The translations under genes and the position numbers were made by a program. A model generated the notes under the pieces. That model saw nothing but the letters and a program-made list of their open reading frames with translations, was not told where the DNA came from and searched no databases. Source: Thermoguttaceae bacterium (GTDB lineage: Bacteria > Planctomycetota > Planctomycetia > Pirellulales > Thermoguttaceae). From it: 64,000 nucleotides of DNA. Numbering within the stretch: position 1 is the first letter of the stretch; every line of letters begins with the position of its first letter. Location: contig JAFRAC010000007.1 in NCBI GenBank assembly GCA_017405595.1, positions 62,001 through 126,000 of the forward strand. The letters are read 5' to 3'. This document shows, one piece after another, positions 45,029 to 54,737 of this stretch.

Positions 45029-47190
45029 CAGTCCGGAGTCCAGAGTTTGGAACTCCCGTCGCCGCTTGGCGGAAGATCGGAATCGGGGGTCCAGAGTTTC
45101 GGCTCGCTGGGGGCGGGCGCCGGAGCTTCGGCGCCGCCGGCCGGCCCCGCCGCGCGCGGCGTGCCGTCCGGATTCAGGATACCGAGATTCATCAGGAGCA
45201 TCTGCAGTTCCGCCATCGCTTCCGGTTCGTTCCGGTGGCGTGCGGCGAAACTCGTGATCGTCTGCTGGAACAGTTCGGCCCGGCCCAAAAGGAGATGGAT
45301 CGCCGCTTCCCGCAGTTCGAGGGAAGCTTCCGAGATTCCCGCCTGCCGCGCGGCGTTTTTCGCTTCGGGAATCAATTCGAGCGCGCGGGCCGGCCCTTCC
45401 GCCGCTTCGACGATTCCGATCTTGACCCGGTACGCCAAATAGCGTGCCTGCGCGTCTTTTTCATCGGCGGGGAGCGAGAGGATCCGCTCGCTCAGACGCG
45501 CCATGGTGCTCTCCTCTTCGAAGAGGGAGATGACCTGCAGAAGCTGGCCGCAGGCGGCGGCGGAAACATGGGAAAGGTCGGCGCGGTTCCAGCGCCAGAT
45601 CGGCGTGTTCTGGAAGAAGGCGAGAACTTCGCTGTCGGTTCCTTCCGGCGGGACAATCGGTTCGGGCTGAGGGATCCCCAGCCGGCCGCGGAGAACGGCC
45701 GCCAGCCCGTCGGCAAACTGCGGATCGGTCTGAAACGCCACCGTCTGAACCAGGGCGGCAAGAGTGCGGGCGCTTTCCGGCTGCCCGGCCAGTTCCGCGG
45801 GGGGGTTGCCGCCGAGATAGTCGTTCGGGTGGCTGAGCCACTGGCCGGCAAAAACCTCCTCGAAATAGCTGCGGTAAAGCGCGGCGACCTCTTCCGGCTT
45901 CACGGCGGCGCCCGCCTTGAACTGGAAATCGGGCCCAAGCCGATTGAAGAGCCAGGGAAGGGTCGAAAGGGTCATCGAGCCGGTTTCCGGTCCGAGGTTC
46001 CCGCCGAGGACAGATTCCAGGAAAGAGATCATCTTCTCTTTGTCCGGTTCGAAGATCTGAATTTCGATCCGGGCTTCACGGTCGGTCTGCCTTCCGAAAA
46101 AGAGGAAGGTGCCGAGGGTCACGGGTGTATTTTCGACCGTGACGGGGCTTCCCTGTTCGGGGAACGGGCGGTCGATCACGCGGAACGCGTGGCTCGGTGC
46201 GGGCTGGCCGCCGGCGGTGAATTGGTGCGGGTCGAACGGCATGCTGATCACACGCGGCGACGAGAGGAGCAGCTCGATCGCCTTGTCGGGATCGGGAACC
46301 GTCCGGACGACCTGTATGACAGCGGCATCGTCGCTCAGCGGGCGGCGGAGCATCATCGCCGCCGAAAGCGCGTCGACGGCGTCGTCGAACGGAACCCGCT
46401 CGGAAGCGGCAAATTTTTTCATTGCATCGGCGGCTTTGTCAAGGTCGCCGAACCAGAAATGAACCAGGCCCAGGCTCCGGTACAGATTCGGCCACTGGCC
46501 GGCGCAGGAAAGGAGTTCCTCGAGAAGCGCTTTTCCCTCTTTCCAGTGCCCGGTTGCCAGTCGGACCGCCGCGTCGGCGTATTTGTCGCGGAACGGAAAA
46601 TCGTCGGGCGCGGCCGGGTCGAACGTGATCTCCTTTTCAATAAGGGGAATCTCTTTGCTGCGGTAGATCTGGCCGAGAAGCGCCGCGGCTTCGCGGCTTT
46701 TGGGATTGAACGACCGGAGCAGTTTGGCCAGGGCAACCGCGGGATAGATTTGGCCCGTATCCAGAAGGTTCGTGACCAGGAGCGCCAAAGGGCCGAGCAG
46801 ATTCCCGTCGATCTTTCCCGGTTCGTTCTTTTCGATTCCGTCGATCAGCGACGAAAGCGCCTCGGCGTTTTCGCCGGCCAGTGTGCGGGCGAAGGTGTTC
46901 TCGGCGATCGCTTTGACATTCTGGGGATAGGCGCCGTAGAATTGCCCGGCGGCGGCAAAAAATTCTTCGAACCTGCCCGTTTCCCGGAAAATCAGGCATT
47001 TCGCCGCCATCAGCGCAGCGTTGTTCGGATGTTTCTCTTCGAGTTTCTCGATCATCGCCAGGGAGGCGGAAAACTGACCGTTCGAGAGCATTGTTTCGAG
47101 CTGCTGAAAATCTTTGAGCATTTCGGAACAGCAGAACCGGATCTCTTTGCCGCTGCCGCACGGGCAGAGGGAATGGGAATCAAGAGGCAT
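45028..47190 (-). CDS. SEC-C motif and TPR-type protein, 720 aa
   Basis: Residues 9-21 form a SEC-C zinc motif, CPCGSGKEIRFCC, like the one at the C-terminus of SecA. Most of the rest is helical with TPR-like pairs (for example near residues 30-110 and 160-260), and the last 45 residues are low-complexity, with LWTPDSD and LWTPD elements. No enzyme domain is visible. SEC-C modules bind SecB or ribosomes in SecA; here the role is unknown. Interestingly the SecA in this window lacks this motif. It opens the operon with the cyclase-family and GH10-like genes. Confidence 0.75.
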   Translation of the reverse strand: MPLDSHSLCPCGSGKEIRFCCSEMLKDFQQLETMLSNGQFSASLAMIEKLEEKHPNNAALMAAKCLIFRETGRFEEFFAAAGQFYGAYPQNVKAIAENTFARTLAGENAEALSSLIDGIEKNEPGKIDGNLLGPLALLVTNLLDTGQIYPAVALAKLLRSFNPKSREAAALLGQIYRSKEIPLIEKEITFDPAAPDDFPFRDKYADAAVRLATGHWKEGKALLEELLSCAGQWPNLYRSLGLVHFWFGDLDKAADAMKKFAASERVPFDDAVDALSAAMMLRRPLSDDAAVIQVVRTVPDPDKAIELLLSSPRVISMPFDPHQFTAGGQPAPSHAFRVIDRPFPEQGSPVTVENTPVTLGTFLFFGRQTDREARIEIQIFEPDKEKMISFLESVLGGNLGPETGSMTLSTLPWLFNRLGPDFQFKAGAAVKPEEVAALYRSYFEEVFAGQWLSHPNDYLGGNPPAELAGQPESARTLAALVQTVAFQTDPQFADGLAAVLRGRLGIPQPEPIVPPEGTDSEVLAFFQNTPIWRWNRADLSHVSAAACGQLLQVISLFEEESTMARLSERILSLPADEKDAQARYLAYRVKIGIVEAAEGPARALELIPEAKNAARQAGISEASLELREAAIHLLLGRAELFQQTITSFAARHRNEPEAMAELQMLLMNLGILNPDGTPRAAGPAGGAEAPAPAPSEPKLWTPDSDLPPSGDGSSKLWTPD

Positions 47191-47534
47191 TATTGTTTCT
47201 CCATTGTTGTTGCGGACACGAAAGAATATCCGATTTTACCCTAAAGGGGGGAGGGTGCAAGAACCACTCTGTCCGGCGGTTTCCGGGGTTTTCTCCGCGA
47301 AACCGGCGGGTCCGGAAGCGGGGCTGGAAGGAAAATTTTTCGAGGGGGTGTTTTTTTTGGAAACCGTCTCGGCTATAATGGGGGAAACGCCGGCGGCGGA
47401 ATCGCGCCGGGGCTTTTGGGAGAACATTCGCAGCGCACCCGGTTTCGGGGAAGACATGCCCCGTAAAGAACGGGCCGGAATCAGGTTCCGCCGGGCAGGC
47501 GTCTGTTAAATTCTAGATGTTTTGAGGTGTTAGT
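47191..47534. other. Divergent promoter region between the SEC-C and DUF1080 genes
   Basis: 344 bases without a gene. A TATAAT at 47374-47379 on the plus strand, with only a T-run at the -35 position, may be the DUF1080 promoter; the leader would be about 155 bases. Small GC-rich palindromes occur at 47300-47330. Nothing else stands out. Confidence 0.4.
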
Positions 47535-48881
47535 ATGAAGAAGTTTCAGTGGCTGCCTTCCCTTTTGGCAGCGGTCCTTGCGGCGGTTGGAACCGCCGGC
47601 CTCTTTGCTCAGGAAGACGAAGAAGGGTTTGTTTCCCTTTTTAACGGAAAAGATTTCACCGGTTGGGTTCAGAAGGGGGGCGATGCCTTCTACAAGGTCG
47701 AAGACGGCATGATCATCGGCCAGTGCAACCCCGAAGCCCGCACCAACTCGTTTATGTGCACCGAACAGGAGTTCGGCAACTTCATTTTCAAATGCGAATA
47801 CAAGGTCGATGTTCCCGGCAATTCGGGGATCCAGTTCCGCAGCCATTCCGAAGGGGACGGGCCCCGTCCGCACGTTTTCGGCTACCAGTGCGAAATCGCT
47901 CCTTCCGACGGCGAGTCCGATACCTGCCGCATTTACGATGAAGGCCGCCGCGGCCATCAGAACGGGATCGTCTGGCTGAACGATGTCGATCCCGAAAAAC
48001 GCGCCGCCGCCGACGCGTCTTACAAGCCGGGCGATTGGAACACCATCGAAATTCAGTGTGTCGGCCCGTCGATCCGCACCTGGCTCAATGGGAACGAGGT
48101 GACCAACACCTTCGATTACATGGATATGTCCGGGTTTTTCGGCCTGCAGATCCATGCCGGAAAACAGGGCACCATTTGCTGGCGCAACATTCGTGTCAAA
48201 GACCTCGGCACCAGCGAGTGGAAGTCGTTCTTCGTCAAGAACAACAGCGGTGAGTGGGAGATCGTCGATGCCTATGAATACGTTCCCAGCTGCTGGTCGT
48301 TCACCGAAAAAGACGGTCACGAAGTCCTCTGGGGCCACCACACCCGCGACGAACAGCGCGACGGGCTGATTGTCTCCTGCCACAACTACGAAAACTTTGT
48401 CGCCAAAGTCGATTACATGATCAACGGCGGAAACAGCGCGCTCTATTTCCGCGCCGAGGAAGTGAAAACCCCCTGGCTCCTCCGCGGCTATCAGAACGAA
48501 ATTGCGGGCAATGCCGCCGAGGCGCACATTTGGCACACTTCGGGCACACCGAGCGATCCCCCGGGGCGTGGCTGGATCGCTTCGCTGAGTCCCGAGGCGC
48601 AGGCCCAGCAGGGTGTTACGGTCAACCTGTGCCAGAGCCAGGATTTCACCGAAATGCTCCGCCACGATCTCGGCTGGAACGAGCTGGCGACCGTGGCGCT
48701 CGACGATCATCTGATCACCTTCCTGAACGGCTATAAAATTGTCGACATGCTCGATCCGAACGGCGAGAAGACCGGCAAGCTTGGTCTGCAGCTTCACGGC
48801 GGCGCCGATGTCGATATGTGGTTCTATAATTTCAAAGTCCTTGAAATCACTCCGGAAATGAGAGATTTGATCCTGCGTTAA
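47535..48881 (+). CDS. Secreted double DUF1080 (3-keto-disaccharide hydrolase-like) protein
   Basis: A signal peptide covers residues 1-25. Two DUF1080 beta-sandwich domains follow: residues about 30-230 (FVSLFNGKDFTGW and GNSGIQFRS landmarks) and about 235-445 (GNSALYFRA, GLQLHGG). The family, related to concanavalin-type folds, includes 3-keto-glycoside hydrolases. It probably acts outside the cytoplasm on plant or host glycans. A second DUF1080 gene follows after 25 bases, and a third, smaller one lies 3.9 kb downstream. Start at ATG 47535; the ribosome binding site is weak. Confidence 0.88.
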   Translation: MKKFQWLPSLLAAVLAAVGTAGLFAQEDEEGFVSLFNGKDFTGWVQKGGDAFYKVEDGMIIGQCNPEARTNSFMCTEQEFGNFIFKCEYKVDVPGNSGIQFRSHSEGDGPRPHVFGYQCEIAPSDGESDTCRIYDEGRRGHQNGIVWLNDVDPEKRAAADASYKPGDWNTIEIQCVGPSIRTWLNGNEVTNTFDYMDMSGFFGLQIHAGKQGTICWRNIRVKDLGTSEWKSFFVKNNSGEWEIVDAYEYVPSCWSFTEKDGHEVLWGHHTRDEQRDGLIVSCHNYENFVAKVDYMINGGNSALYFRAEEVKTPWLLRGYQNEIAGNAAEAHIWHTSGTPSDPPGRGWIASLSPEAQAQQGVTVNLCQSQDFTEMLRHDLGWNELATVALDDHLITFLNGYKIVDMLDPNGEKTGKLGLQLHGGADVDMWFYNFKVLEITPEMRDLILR

Positions 48882-48906
48882 TCCCTGTCAGAAAGGTTGA
48901 AATACA

Positions 48907-49953
48907 ATGAAATTGACGAAACTTTTGTGCGGCGTCTTCGCGATGCTGGCCGCGGTGTGCGCCGCGGCGGCGGCCCAGGAGTACACCTCGGCCGATGACG
49001 TGATGGCGACGGCCGACGCCCAGGACTTCACCGTCCAGGGCGAATACTCCGTTCCCGAACTCGATCAGTTCTTCCAGGTCATCGCCCGCGGCGACGGCAA
49101 ATTCGATCTGGTCGGCTACAAGGGCGCGCTCCCCGGCGAAGGCTGGGACCGCTCGATGGCCCGCTTCTTCGGCACCGGTGTGCTGAACGACGGCAAACTC
49201 GAAATTACCGGTGTCAAGATGGACATCCCCCGCAAGGGTGACGATGCGCGCGAAGTTGTGTTTAATGACGAACAAAAGGCGAAATGCAAGCTCTACTTCC
49301 GTTTCGACGGTTCGAAAGTCTTCTTCGGCAAGAACGATAAAGAATACGATGCCGTCAAACTTCTCCGGAAAAGCCCGACACTCGGCGAAAAAGCCCCCGA
49401 AGGCGCATGGGTCATTTACGACGGCTCGAACACCGACAACTTCATCGGCAACGCCGAAGTGAACGAAAAAACCGGAGACCTCTTCTCCGAACTCGTTGTC
49501 AAGCCGTTCGAAAACCGCCCCTATCGTCTCCACCTCGAGTTCATGACAAGCTACATGCCCCGTTCCGAAGGGCAGGGGCGTGCGAACAGCGGTGTTTACA
49601 TCGACGAATGCTATGAGTGCCAGGTTCTCGACTCGTTCGGTCTGGAAGGGCGCGACAACGAATGCGGCGGTTTCTATCAGGCGACCCGCCCGATCGTCAA
49701 CATGGCGTTTCCGCCTCTGACATGGCAGACCTACGACATCGATTTCACCCCGGTGAAATACGATGAAAACGGTAAAAAGATTGCCAACGCCCGGTTCACC
49801 GTCTATCAGAACGGTTACTGCATCCACGACGACATTGAACTGTCGGAACCGACGCCCGGCCGCTACAGTGAAGCCGAGACCCATCACGGCCTCTATCTGC
49901 AGGGGCACGGCAACCGTGTTCAGTACCGGAACATCTGGGTCCAGTACAAGTGA
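48907..49953 (+). CDS. Secreted DUF1080 family protein, 348 aa
   Basis: A signal peptide ends near residue 23 (AAAAAQE). Residues about 40-130 have an extra N-terminal beta domain not found in the first DUF1080 gene. The DUF1080 domain occupies about residues 145-348 with ANSGVYIDECYECQVLDSFG and GLYLQGHGNRVQYRNIWVQ. The AGAAAGG stretch before the ATG can bind ribosomes. It is 25 bases downstream of the double-domain gene and surely in the same operon. Likely acts on extracellular carbohydrate; the substrate is unknown. Confidence 0.88.
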   Translation: MKLTKLLCGVFAMLAAVCAAAAAQEYTSADDVMATADAQDFTVQGEYSVPELDQFFQVIARGDGKFDLVGYKGALPGEGWDRSMARFFGTGVLNDGKLEITGVKMDIPRKGDDAREVVFNDEQKAKCKLYFRFDGSKVFFGKNDKEYDAVKLLRKSPTLGEKAPEGAWVIYDGSNTDNFIGNAEVNEKTGDLFSELVVKPFENRPYRLHLEFMTSYMPRSEGQGRANSGVYIDECYECQVLDSFGLEGRDNECGGFYQATRPIVNMAFPPLTWQTYDIDFTPVKYDENGKKIANARFTVYQNGYCIHDDIELSEPTPGRYSEAETHHGLYLQGHGNRVQYRNIWVQYK

Positions 49954-50009
49954 GAACCGCGGTTCGGCAACCTGTTTCTTAATGGGAGAGTTCCGCAGCA
50001 AGTCATTCG

Positions 50010-50027
50010 CCCCCGCCGCAGCGGGGG
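50010..50027 (+). terminator. GC hairpin after the DUF1080 pair
   Basis: CCCCCGC and GCGGGGG form a seven-bp stem with a four-base loop about 57 bases after the stop. There is no T-run, so termination here is uncertain. Confidence 0.4.
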
Positions 50028-50158
50028 TATGACGCGACAGAACGTGTTTCTCTGTTCCGGATTTTTGAGGAGACAAGGCGTTTCATCACTAAGGCGCTTT
50101 AGGAAGGACACACCCGGGTCACCGAAACCGTTCTACCTGGAATGCTGCGCAGGGCGGC

Positions 50159-51190
50159 ATGGATGCCGTTTCTCCCTTTTTCGCGCTGCCCGAAGTTCCC
50201 GCAAAAGAGAAAATGCTCTCGATTATCATTCCTGTCTATAATCGAAAAGACCTTATCACCGAAACGCTCGACTCGATTTTGAATCAAACACGGACGGATT
50301 GGGAGTGTGTTGTTGTCGACGACGGGTCCGATGACGGATCCGAACAAATCGTCGGGGATTATGCCCGGAAAGATTCCCGCATCCGGCTGTTTCGGCGTCC
50401 CGAACATTTCGCGAAAGGGCAGTCCGGCAGCCGCAATTACGGCCTTCTCCAGGCCCGCGGGGAATATATCCATTTCTTCGATTCCGACGATTTGCTCGGC
50501 CCGGCCTTTATCGAAACTTTTCTTCCCCCGCTGGAGAAGGATCCGGAACTTGACTTTGTCAATTTCCGGTTTCTCCGCTTCGAAACGTCTCCGCAGCGCG
50601 TTCTGAGGACGTCGCCGCGGAAGCCGCCGGATCTCACTTTTGTCGAGGCGGTGGCCGGGCTTCAAATGGCGCTGGGCACGCAGTCGTTTCTTTGGCGCAA
50701 ATCGTTTCTCGACCGCGTGCCGGAAAAGTGGCGGGAAGACCTCATGTTCGGGGAAGATCAGGAGTATTATTTCCGCCTTCTGCACGAAGCCCGGAAAGGG
50801 GTCTCGTTCGATGAACCGATCCTCTTCTACTACCGGCGCAACCGCAGCGGAATCTGTTACCGCCTCAAATATGACAAGCGGATCCTCGCGGATTCGTACG
50901 CAATGTATAAAAGCAAGGTCGAAACAGCCTTGCGCTACGGCGACGGCCCGCGGGTCCATGCGGCGCTGGCCGCGTATATCCGCAAGCAGATGCGCCTGTC
51001 GCTCCGTTTCGGCGACCTTGAATATCTCGCACGCTTTGTCCGGCTCGGCGAGGCGCTGAACCTTCCCCCCAAAGAGAAAAAGCGGATCGCCTGGATGCGC
51101 CGTCATCCTTTTCTGGGGATCTGCCGTTACCGCACCTTTTTTCTTCTCGGAAAACTTTTTTCCCGAACAGGGAAGGACAGCAGAAAATGA
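50159..51190 (+). CDS. Family 2 glycosyltransferase
   Basis: The GT-A type motifs are clear: LSIIIPVYNRKDL, VVDDGSDDGS and the DxD-like FFDSDD near residue 115, then GEDQEYYFRL, the catalytic base region. The start at 50159 gives 343 residues; starting at the ATG at 50213, just before the first strand, gives 325 and is equally likely. It follows the DUF1080 genes on the same strand and overlaps the BNR-4 gene by ATGA. The donor sugar and acceptor are unknown, but other transferases nearby suggest a cell-surface glycan. Confidence 0.9.
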   Translation: MDAVSPFFALPEVPAKEKMLSIIIPVYNRKDLITETLDSILNQTRTDWECVVVDDGSDDGSEQIVGDYARKDSRIRLFRRPEHFAKGQSGSRNYGLLQARGEYIHFFDSDDLLGPAFIETFLPPLEKDPELDFVNFRFLRFETSPQRVLRTSPRKPPDLTFVEAVAGLQMALGTQSFLWRKSFLDRVPEKWREDLMFGEDQEYYFRLLHEARKGVSFDEPILFYYRRNRSGICYRLKYDKRILADSYAMYKSKVETALRYGDGPRVHAALAAYIRKQMRLSLRFGDLEYLARFVRLGEALNLPPKEKKRIAWMRRHPFLGICRYRTFFLLGKLFSRTGKDSRK

Positions 51191-52710
51191 AATCCTCGCC
51201 GCAGCCTCTTTTCCGCCTTGTTTTTCCGGTTCTTTGTCTCGCGCTTGTCCTTGCCGGAGCGGCGGGAGTGCCGGCCGGGGAAAACAGCGAATCCGCCGCA
51301 AGCCTCTTAAACACAAAGGACGACGGATACCGGGGAATCTGGTATTACAATCAAAAGCTTCCCGGCAACGAGTATGTCTACAAGTACGCCGGCGGGCTGG
51401 GAACCTACCCGGCGAACCATTATCCGTTTGCCGTGTACGCGCCGCAGGTTCACAAGACCTTTTTCTGCTACGGCGGAACCGACAAAGAGGGAACAACCCT
51501 TTACCATGAAGTCGGTGTTTACGACCACCGCACCAAGACGGTTTCGAGACCGACGATTCTGCTCGACAAGGGAACCGGCGACGCGCACGACAACCCGGTC
51601 ATCGCCATCGACGACGACGGCTACATCTTTGTGTTCGCGACTTCGCACGGGGTCCGGCGCCCTTCATGGATATACAAAAGCCTCCGCCCCTACGATATCG
51701 ACCGGTTCGAGCTGCTTGCGCCGGTCAAGGAGGAGAACGGTTCGCCCGTTCCGATGACCAACTTTTCCTACGTCCAGGCGTGGAACGTGCAGAAAAAGGG
51801 CCTGGCGGTCTTCTTCACCACGTACGATCCGGCTCTGCTGGGCGGGGAACACAAAGTTCAGCGGACGCTGGCTTTCATGAAGAGCCCCGACGGGGTCCGC
51901 TGGTCGGCGTGGCAGCCGCTTGCCGGCATGGCGATCGGGCACTACCAGAACGCGGCGGTCTTTCAGGATAAGATCATTGGCACCTCGTTCAATTATCACC
52001 CGAACCGCCCCGATGAGGGGAGGGTCGGCCTGAACTGGCGCACCAACCTTTACTACATCGAAAGCCGGGACTTCGGGGAGACGTGGCAGACCGTTTGCGG
52101 AGAGCAGCTTTCGGTGCCGCTTCGCGACGATCAGATATCGGGCCCGGCGCTGGTACACGACTATGAATCGGAACGGCTGAATGTCTATATCATGGATTTG
52201 GTCTACGACCCGCAGGGAAGGCCGGTCATCTTTTACATCACCAGCCGCGGTTTCGAGTCCGGGCCGGAATGCGGTCCGAGGGTCTGGCGCACGGCCCGCT
52301 GGAACGGCGGGGAGTGGGAAATCCGTACGGTGACCGAGTCGGACAACAATTACGATTTCGGTTCGCTCTACATCGGCGAAGACGGGGTCTGGCGGATGAT
52401 CGGGACCGACGGAGTCGGGCCGCAGGCCTACAATACCGGCGGTGAGGTTTCGCTCTGGACAAGTGCCGATGAAGGAAAGACCTGGTCGCGCACCCGCCCG
52501 ATGACCACCGCCAGTCCGTTTAACCATCATTACCCCCGCCGCCCGGTGAATTATCACCCCGATTTCTGCGCGATTTGGGCCGACGGGCACGGCCGGCAGC
52601 CGAGCGAGTCGAACCTTTACTTTTGCGACCTCGAAGGGAACGTCTTTCGGCTGCCGCGCCTGATGGAAGGAGAAACCGCGGCTGCCGAACGCGTGCCGCT
52701 CCTTCCGTAG
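51187..52710 (+). CDS. Secreted BNR-4 repeat (sialidase-like beta-propeller) family protein
   Basis: A signal peptide ends near residue 30. The 507-residue chain has the BNR-4-type opening DDGYRGIWYYNQ, then KYAGGLGTYPANHYPFAVYA, DAHDNPVIAIDDDGYIFVFATSHG and, later, blade-like segments such as VSLWTSADEGKTWS. These form a beta-propeller like those of sialidases. Related proteins include polysaccharide lyases of the ulvan-lyase type (PL24/PL25), but I cannot assign catalytic residues, so hydrolase, lyase or binding are all possible. The ATGA overlap with the GT2 stop indicates translational coupling. Confidence 0.8.
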   Translation: MKSSPQPLFRLVFPVLCLALVLAGAAGVPAGENSESAASLLNTKDDGYRGIWYYNQKLPGNEYVYKYAGGLGTYPANHYPFAVYAPQVHKTFFCYGGTDKEGTTLYHEVGVYDHRTKTVSRPTILLDKGTGDAHDNPVIAIDDDGYIFVFATSHGVRRPSWIYKSLRPYDIDRFELLAPVKEENGSPVPMTNFSYVQAWNVQKKGLAVFFTTYDPALLGGEHKVQRTLAFMKSPDGVRWSAWQPLAGMAIGHYQNAAVFQDKIIGTSFNYHPNRPDEGRVGLNWRTNLYYIESRDFGETWQTVCGEQLSVPLRDDQISGPALVHDYESERLNVYIMDLVYDPQGRPVIFYITSRGFESGPECGPRVWRTARWNGGEWEIRTVTESDNNYDFGSLYIGEDGVWRMIGTDGVGPQAYNTGGEVSLWTSADEGKTWSRTRPMTTASPFNHHYPRRPVNYHPDFCAIWADGHGRQPSESNLYFCDLEGNVFRLPRLMEGETAAAERVPLLP

Positions 52711-52730
52711 CCCGCCTTGCCGAAGAACTC

Positions 52731-52759
52731 TTGCCCAAACACCTTGAACCGTTTAGAAT
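52731..52759 (+). promoter_or_regulatory. Candidate promoter for the third DUF1080-type gene
   Basis: TTGCCC at 52731-52736 and TAGAAT at 52754-52759, spaced 17 bases, about 50 bases before the start at 52812. Confidence 0.45.
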
Positions 52760-52811
52760 GGACGCTGGGGATGTTGTGTTTCGATTTACCTTAACCCAGA
52801 AAGAGAAAACG

Positions 52812-53513
52812 ATGAAATTTTCCGCTGCGTTCTGCCTCTCCCTGTTTCTTTTGACCGCCGCGGCGCTTCCGGCGGCCGAAAACGACGCTCCCCTGACCGA
52901 GGGGGACCATATCGGCGCGGTCGACCTGCTTCGGGGAGCGACCCTCGACGATTTCGATTTCTTTCTCCTTGACGGCGGTCAGCGGGACGATGTTTTCTCG
53001 CTCAACGGCGGCGTGCTGACCATTTCCGGCACCCCGTTCGGCTGGCTCGGCACGAAAAACGACTACCACAACTTCGTCGTCGAAACCGAGTTCCGTCTTT
53101 TGGAGCCGGAAGGAGAGACGAACAGCGGCTTTTTGGTTCGGATGGGAGAACAAAAACCGACGAAGTTCCTCCCCCACTGTGTCGAAATCGGCATCTACGA
53201 TAAAGAAACCGGAACGCTTTTCGGGTTCCACGATTTCCGGATTATGGGAGAGAAGGAGCGGATGGTTCGCTACGAGAATCATGAAGACGCCGGCAACTGC
53301 GACGAAATCGACCTGATCCGCGACCCGATCACCGATCTGGGGGAATGGAACAAGATGAAAATCACCTGTCTTGCCAATGTGATTATGGTTGAGCTGAACG
53401 GAGTTCCGGTGAACTGGGGCGTGATGGCCGAAGATTATGCCGGCAAGATCGCGTTTCAGTCCGAAGGCGCTAAAATCGAGTTTCGCAACGCGTTTCTTAC
53501 CGAAATGCCGTAA
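52812..53513 (+). CDS. Secreted single-domain DUF1080-like protein
   Basis: I place the start at ATG 52812, after AAAGAGAAAA, giving 233 residues; the frame extends upstream but overlaps the BNR-4 gene. The signal peptide ends near residue 22 (ALPAAE). The rest is a single DUF1080/LamG-like beta-sandwich with FVVETEFRLLEPEGETNSGFLVRMG and IEFRNAFLTEMP, which parallel the strands of the two larger DUF1080 genes at 47.5-50.0 kb. A role in extracellular glycan breakdown is inferred from family and place. Confidence 0.8.
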   Translation: MKFSAAFCLSLFLLTAAALPAAENDAPLTEGDHIGAVDLLRGATLDDFDFFLLDGGQRDDVFSLNGGVLTISGTPFGWLGTKNDYHNFVVETEFRLLEPEGETNSGFLVRMGEQKPTKFLPHCVEIGIYDKETGTLFGFHDFRIMGEKERMVRYENHEDAGNCDEIDLIRDPITDLGEWNKMKITCLANVIMVELNGVPVNWGVMAEDYAGKIAFQSEGAKIEFRNAFLTEMP

Positions 53514-53531
53514 CAGATTGCCGGAGCGGAT

Positions 53532-54737
53532 ATGAACCTTCTCCTGTTCATGGGGAACGGCGTTTTTATCGACTCTTTCGGCGGGGCGGAAAAGGTCGCC
53601 TGCGAGATGGCCAATGCCTTTACCCGCCGGGGGTGGTCGGTCTCTGTCGTCTGCAACGACCTGAAATCCGGCAGACCGGCCTATCCGCTCCTGCCCGAAG
53701 TCAGGCTGATCAACCTGAACGGGACGGGGAAAAAGCTCGGCGTCATTCCGCGTCCGGTCAAAATCGGCCGGGAACTCACGCGCCCTTTGCGCCCGCTGGG
53801 GGTTTCGTACTTTTTTGACCGGGTCAACGAGATTCGGCTGCGCGCCTTTACCGACAGACTCGACCGTGCGATCGACGATCTTAAGCCGGATGTCATTCTC
53901 CCCTTTTTTGTGGACGACCTTCTGGCAGTAACCATGTGTCCGAGCGCCGGCCCGGTCCCGATCGTCCAAATGCTGCACGATACGCCCGAAAACGCGATTG
54001 GGCCCCCGTCACCTGTCATACGCAGCGCTCTCGATAAAACGGCGTGTGTACAGGTTCTCCTGGAGAGTTTTGTGCCGGGGGTTCAAAAACGCTGCAGTGC
54101 GAGGACGGTGGTCATTCCGAATGCGGTACCGCAGCCTGCCGGTCAAGTTTTGCATGAAAAGAAAAGGGCCTGCCGCATCGTCAACATCGCGCGGCTTGAA
54201 CCAAAACAGAAACAGCAGCATCTTCTAATCGATGCCTTTGCCCTCCTGGCGAACGAGTTTCCGGACTGGACGCTTCATTTTTACGGCAACGATCAGACCA
54301 ACAAATACCGTCTCCAGCTCGAAAAACAGATCTGCAGGCTCGAACTGCAAAAACGCGTCTTCCTCGCGGGAGTCACCAATCGGGTTGAGGACGCGCTTCT
54401 TTCCGCCGATATCTTTGCGTTTCCCTCGTCGCGCGAGGGATTTAGTCTCGCCCTCCTGGAAGCGATGGGCGTTGGCCTGCCCTCTGTCGGATTCCGTTCG
54501 GCTCCTTCTGTCAACGAATTGATTCGAGACGGCGAGAACGGACTCCTTGCCGAAGACGGAGCGGCAGGATTCGCCGCAGCGCTTCGGCGGCTGATGGAAA
54601 GCAATGAGCTTCGGCGGCAGCTGGGGGAAAATGCCCGCGCTTTTGCCGCACGATACGTGCCCGAAAGAGTTTGGGATCAGTGGGAAACACTGCTGAAACG
54701 GATCATCGCCGGCAATCCCCGGCACGACACCGATTAG
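53532..54737 (+). CDS. Family 4-type glycosyltransferase
   Basis: A 401-residue GT-B transferase. The N-terminal half has SFGGAEKVACEMANAF, the C-terminal half VNIARLEPKQKQ and SSREGFSLALLEAMGVGLPSV with the conserved Glu pair of retaining GT4 enzymes. No membrane segment is seen, so it is cytoplasmic or peripheral. It starts 18 bases after the DUF1080-like stop. Its stop codon TAG overlaps the convergent TAA of the GT8 gene, so both genes end within four bases. Probably part of a surface-glycan pathway with the neighbouring GT2, GT8 and GT29-like genes. Confidence 0.88.
   Translation: MNLLLFMGNGVFIDSFGGAEKVACEMANAFTRRGWSVSVVCNDLKSGRPAYPLLPEVRLINLNGTGKKLGVIPRPVKIGRELTRPLRPLGVSYFFDRVNEIRLRAFTDRLDRAIDDLKPDVILPFFVDDLLAVTMCPSAGPVPIVQMLHDTPENAIGPPSPVIRSALDKTACVQVLLESFVPGVQKRCSARTVVIPNAVPQPAGQVLHEKKRACRIVNIARLEPKQKQQHLLIDAFALLANEFPDWTLHFYGNDQTNKYRLQLEKQICRLELQKRVFLAGVTNRVEDALLSADIFAFPSSREGFSLALLEAMGVGLPSVGFRSAPSVNELIRDGENGLLAEDGAAGFAAALRRLMESNELRRQLGENARAFAARYVPERVWDQWETLLKRIIAGNPRHDTD

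Noticed and set aside
45235..47244. 669-codon plus-strand frame opposite the SEC-C/TPR gene
   Set aside because: Antisense shadow; the minus-strand frame has the SEC-C motif and coupling to the cyclase gene.
50235..50240. TATAAT-like element inside the GT2 gene
   Set aside because: It lies within well-supported coding sequence and has no -35 partner.
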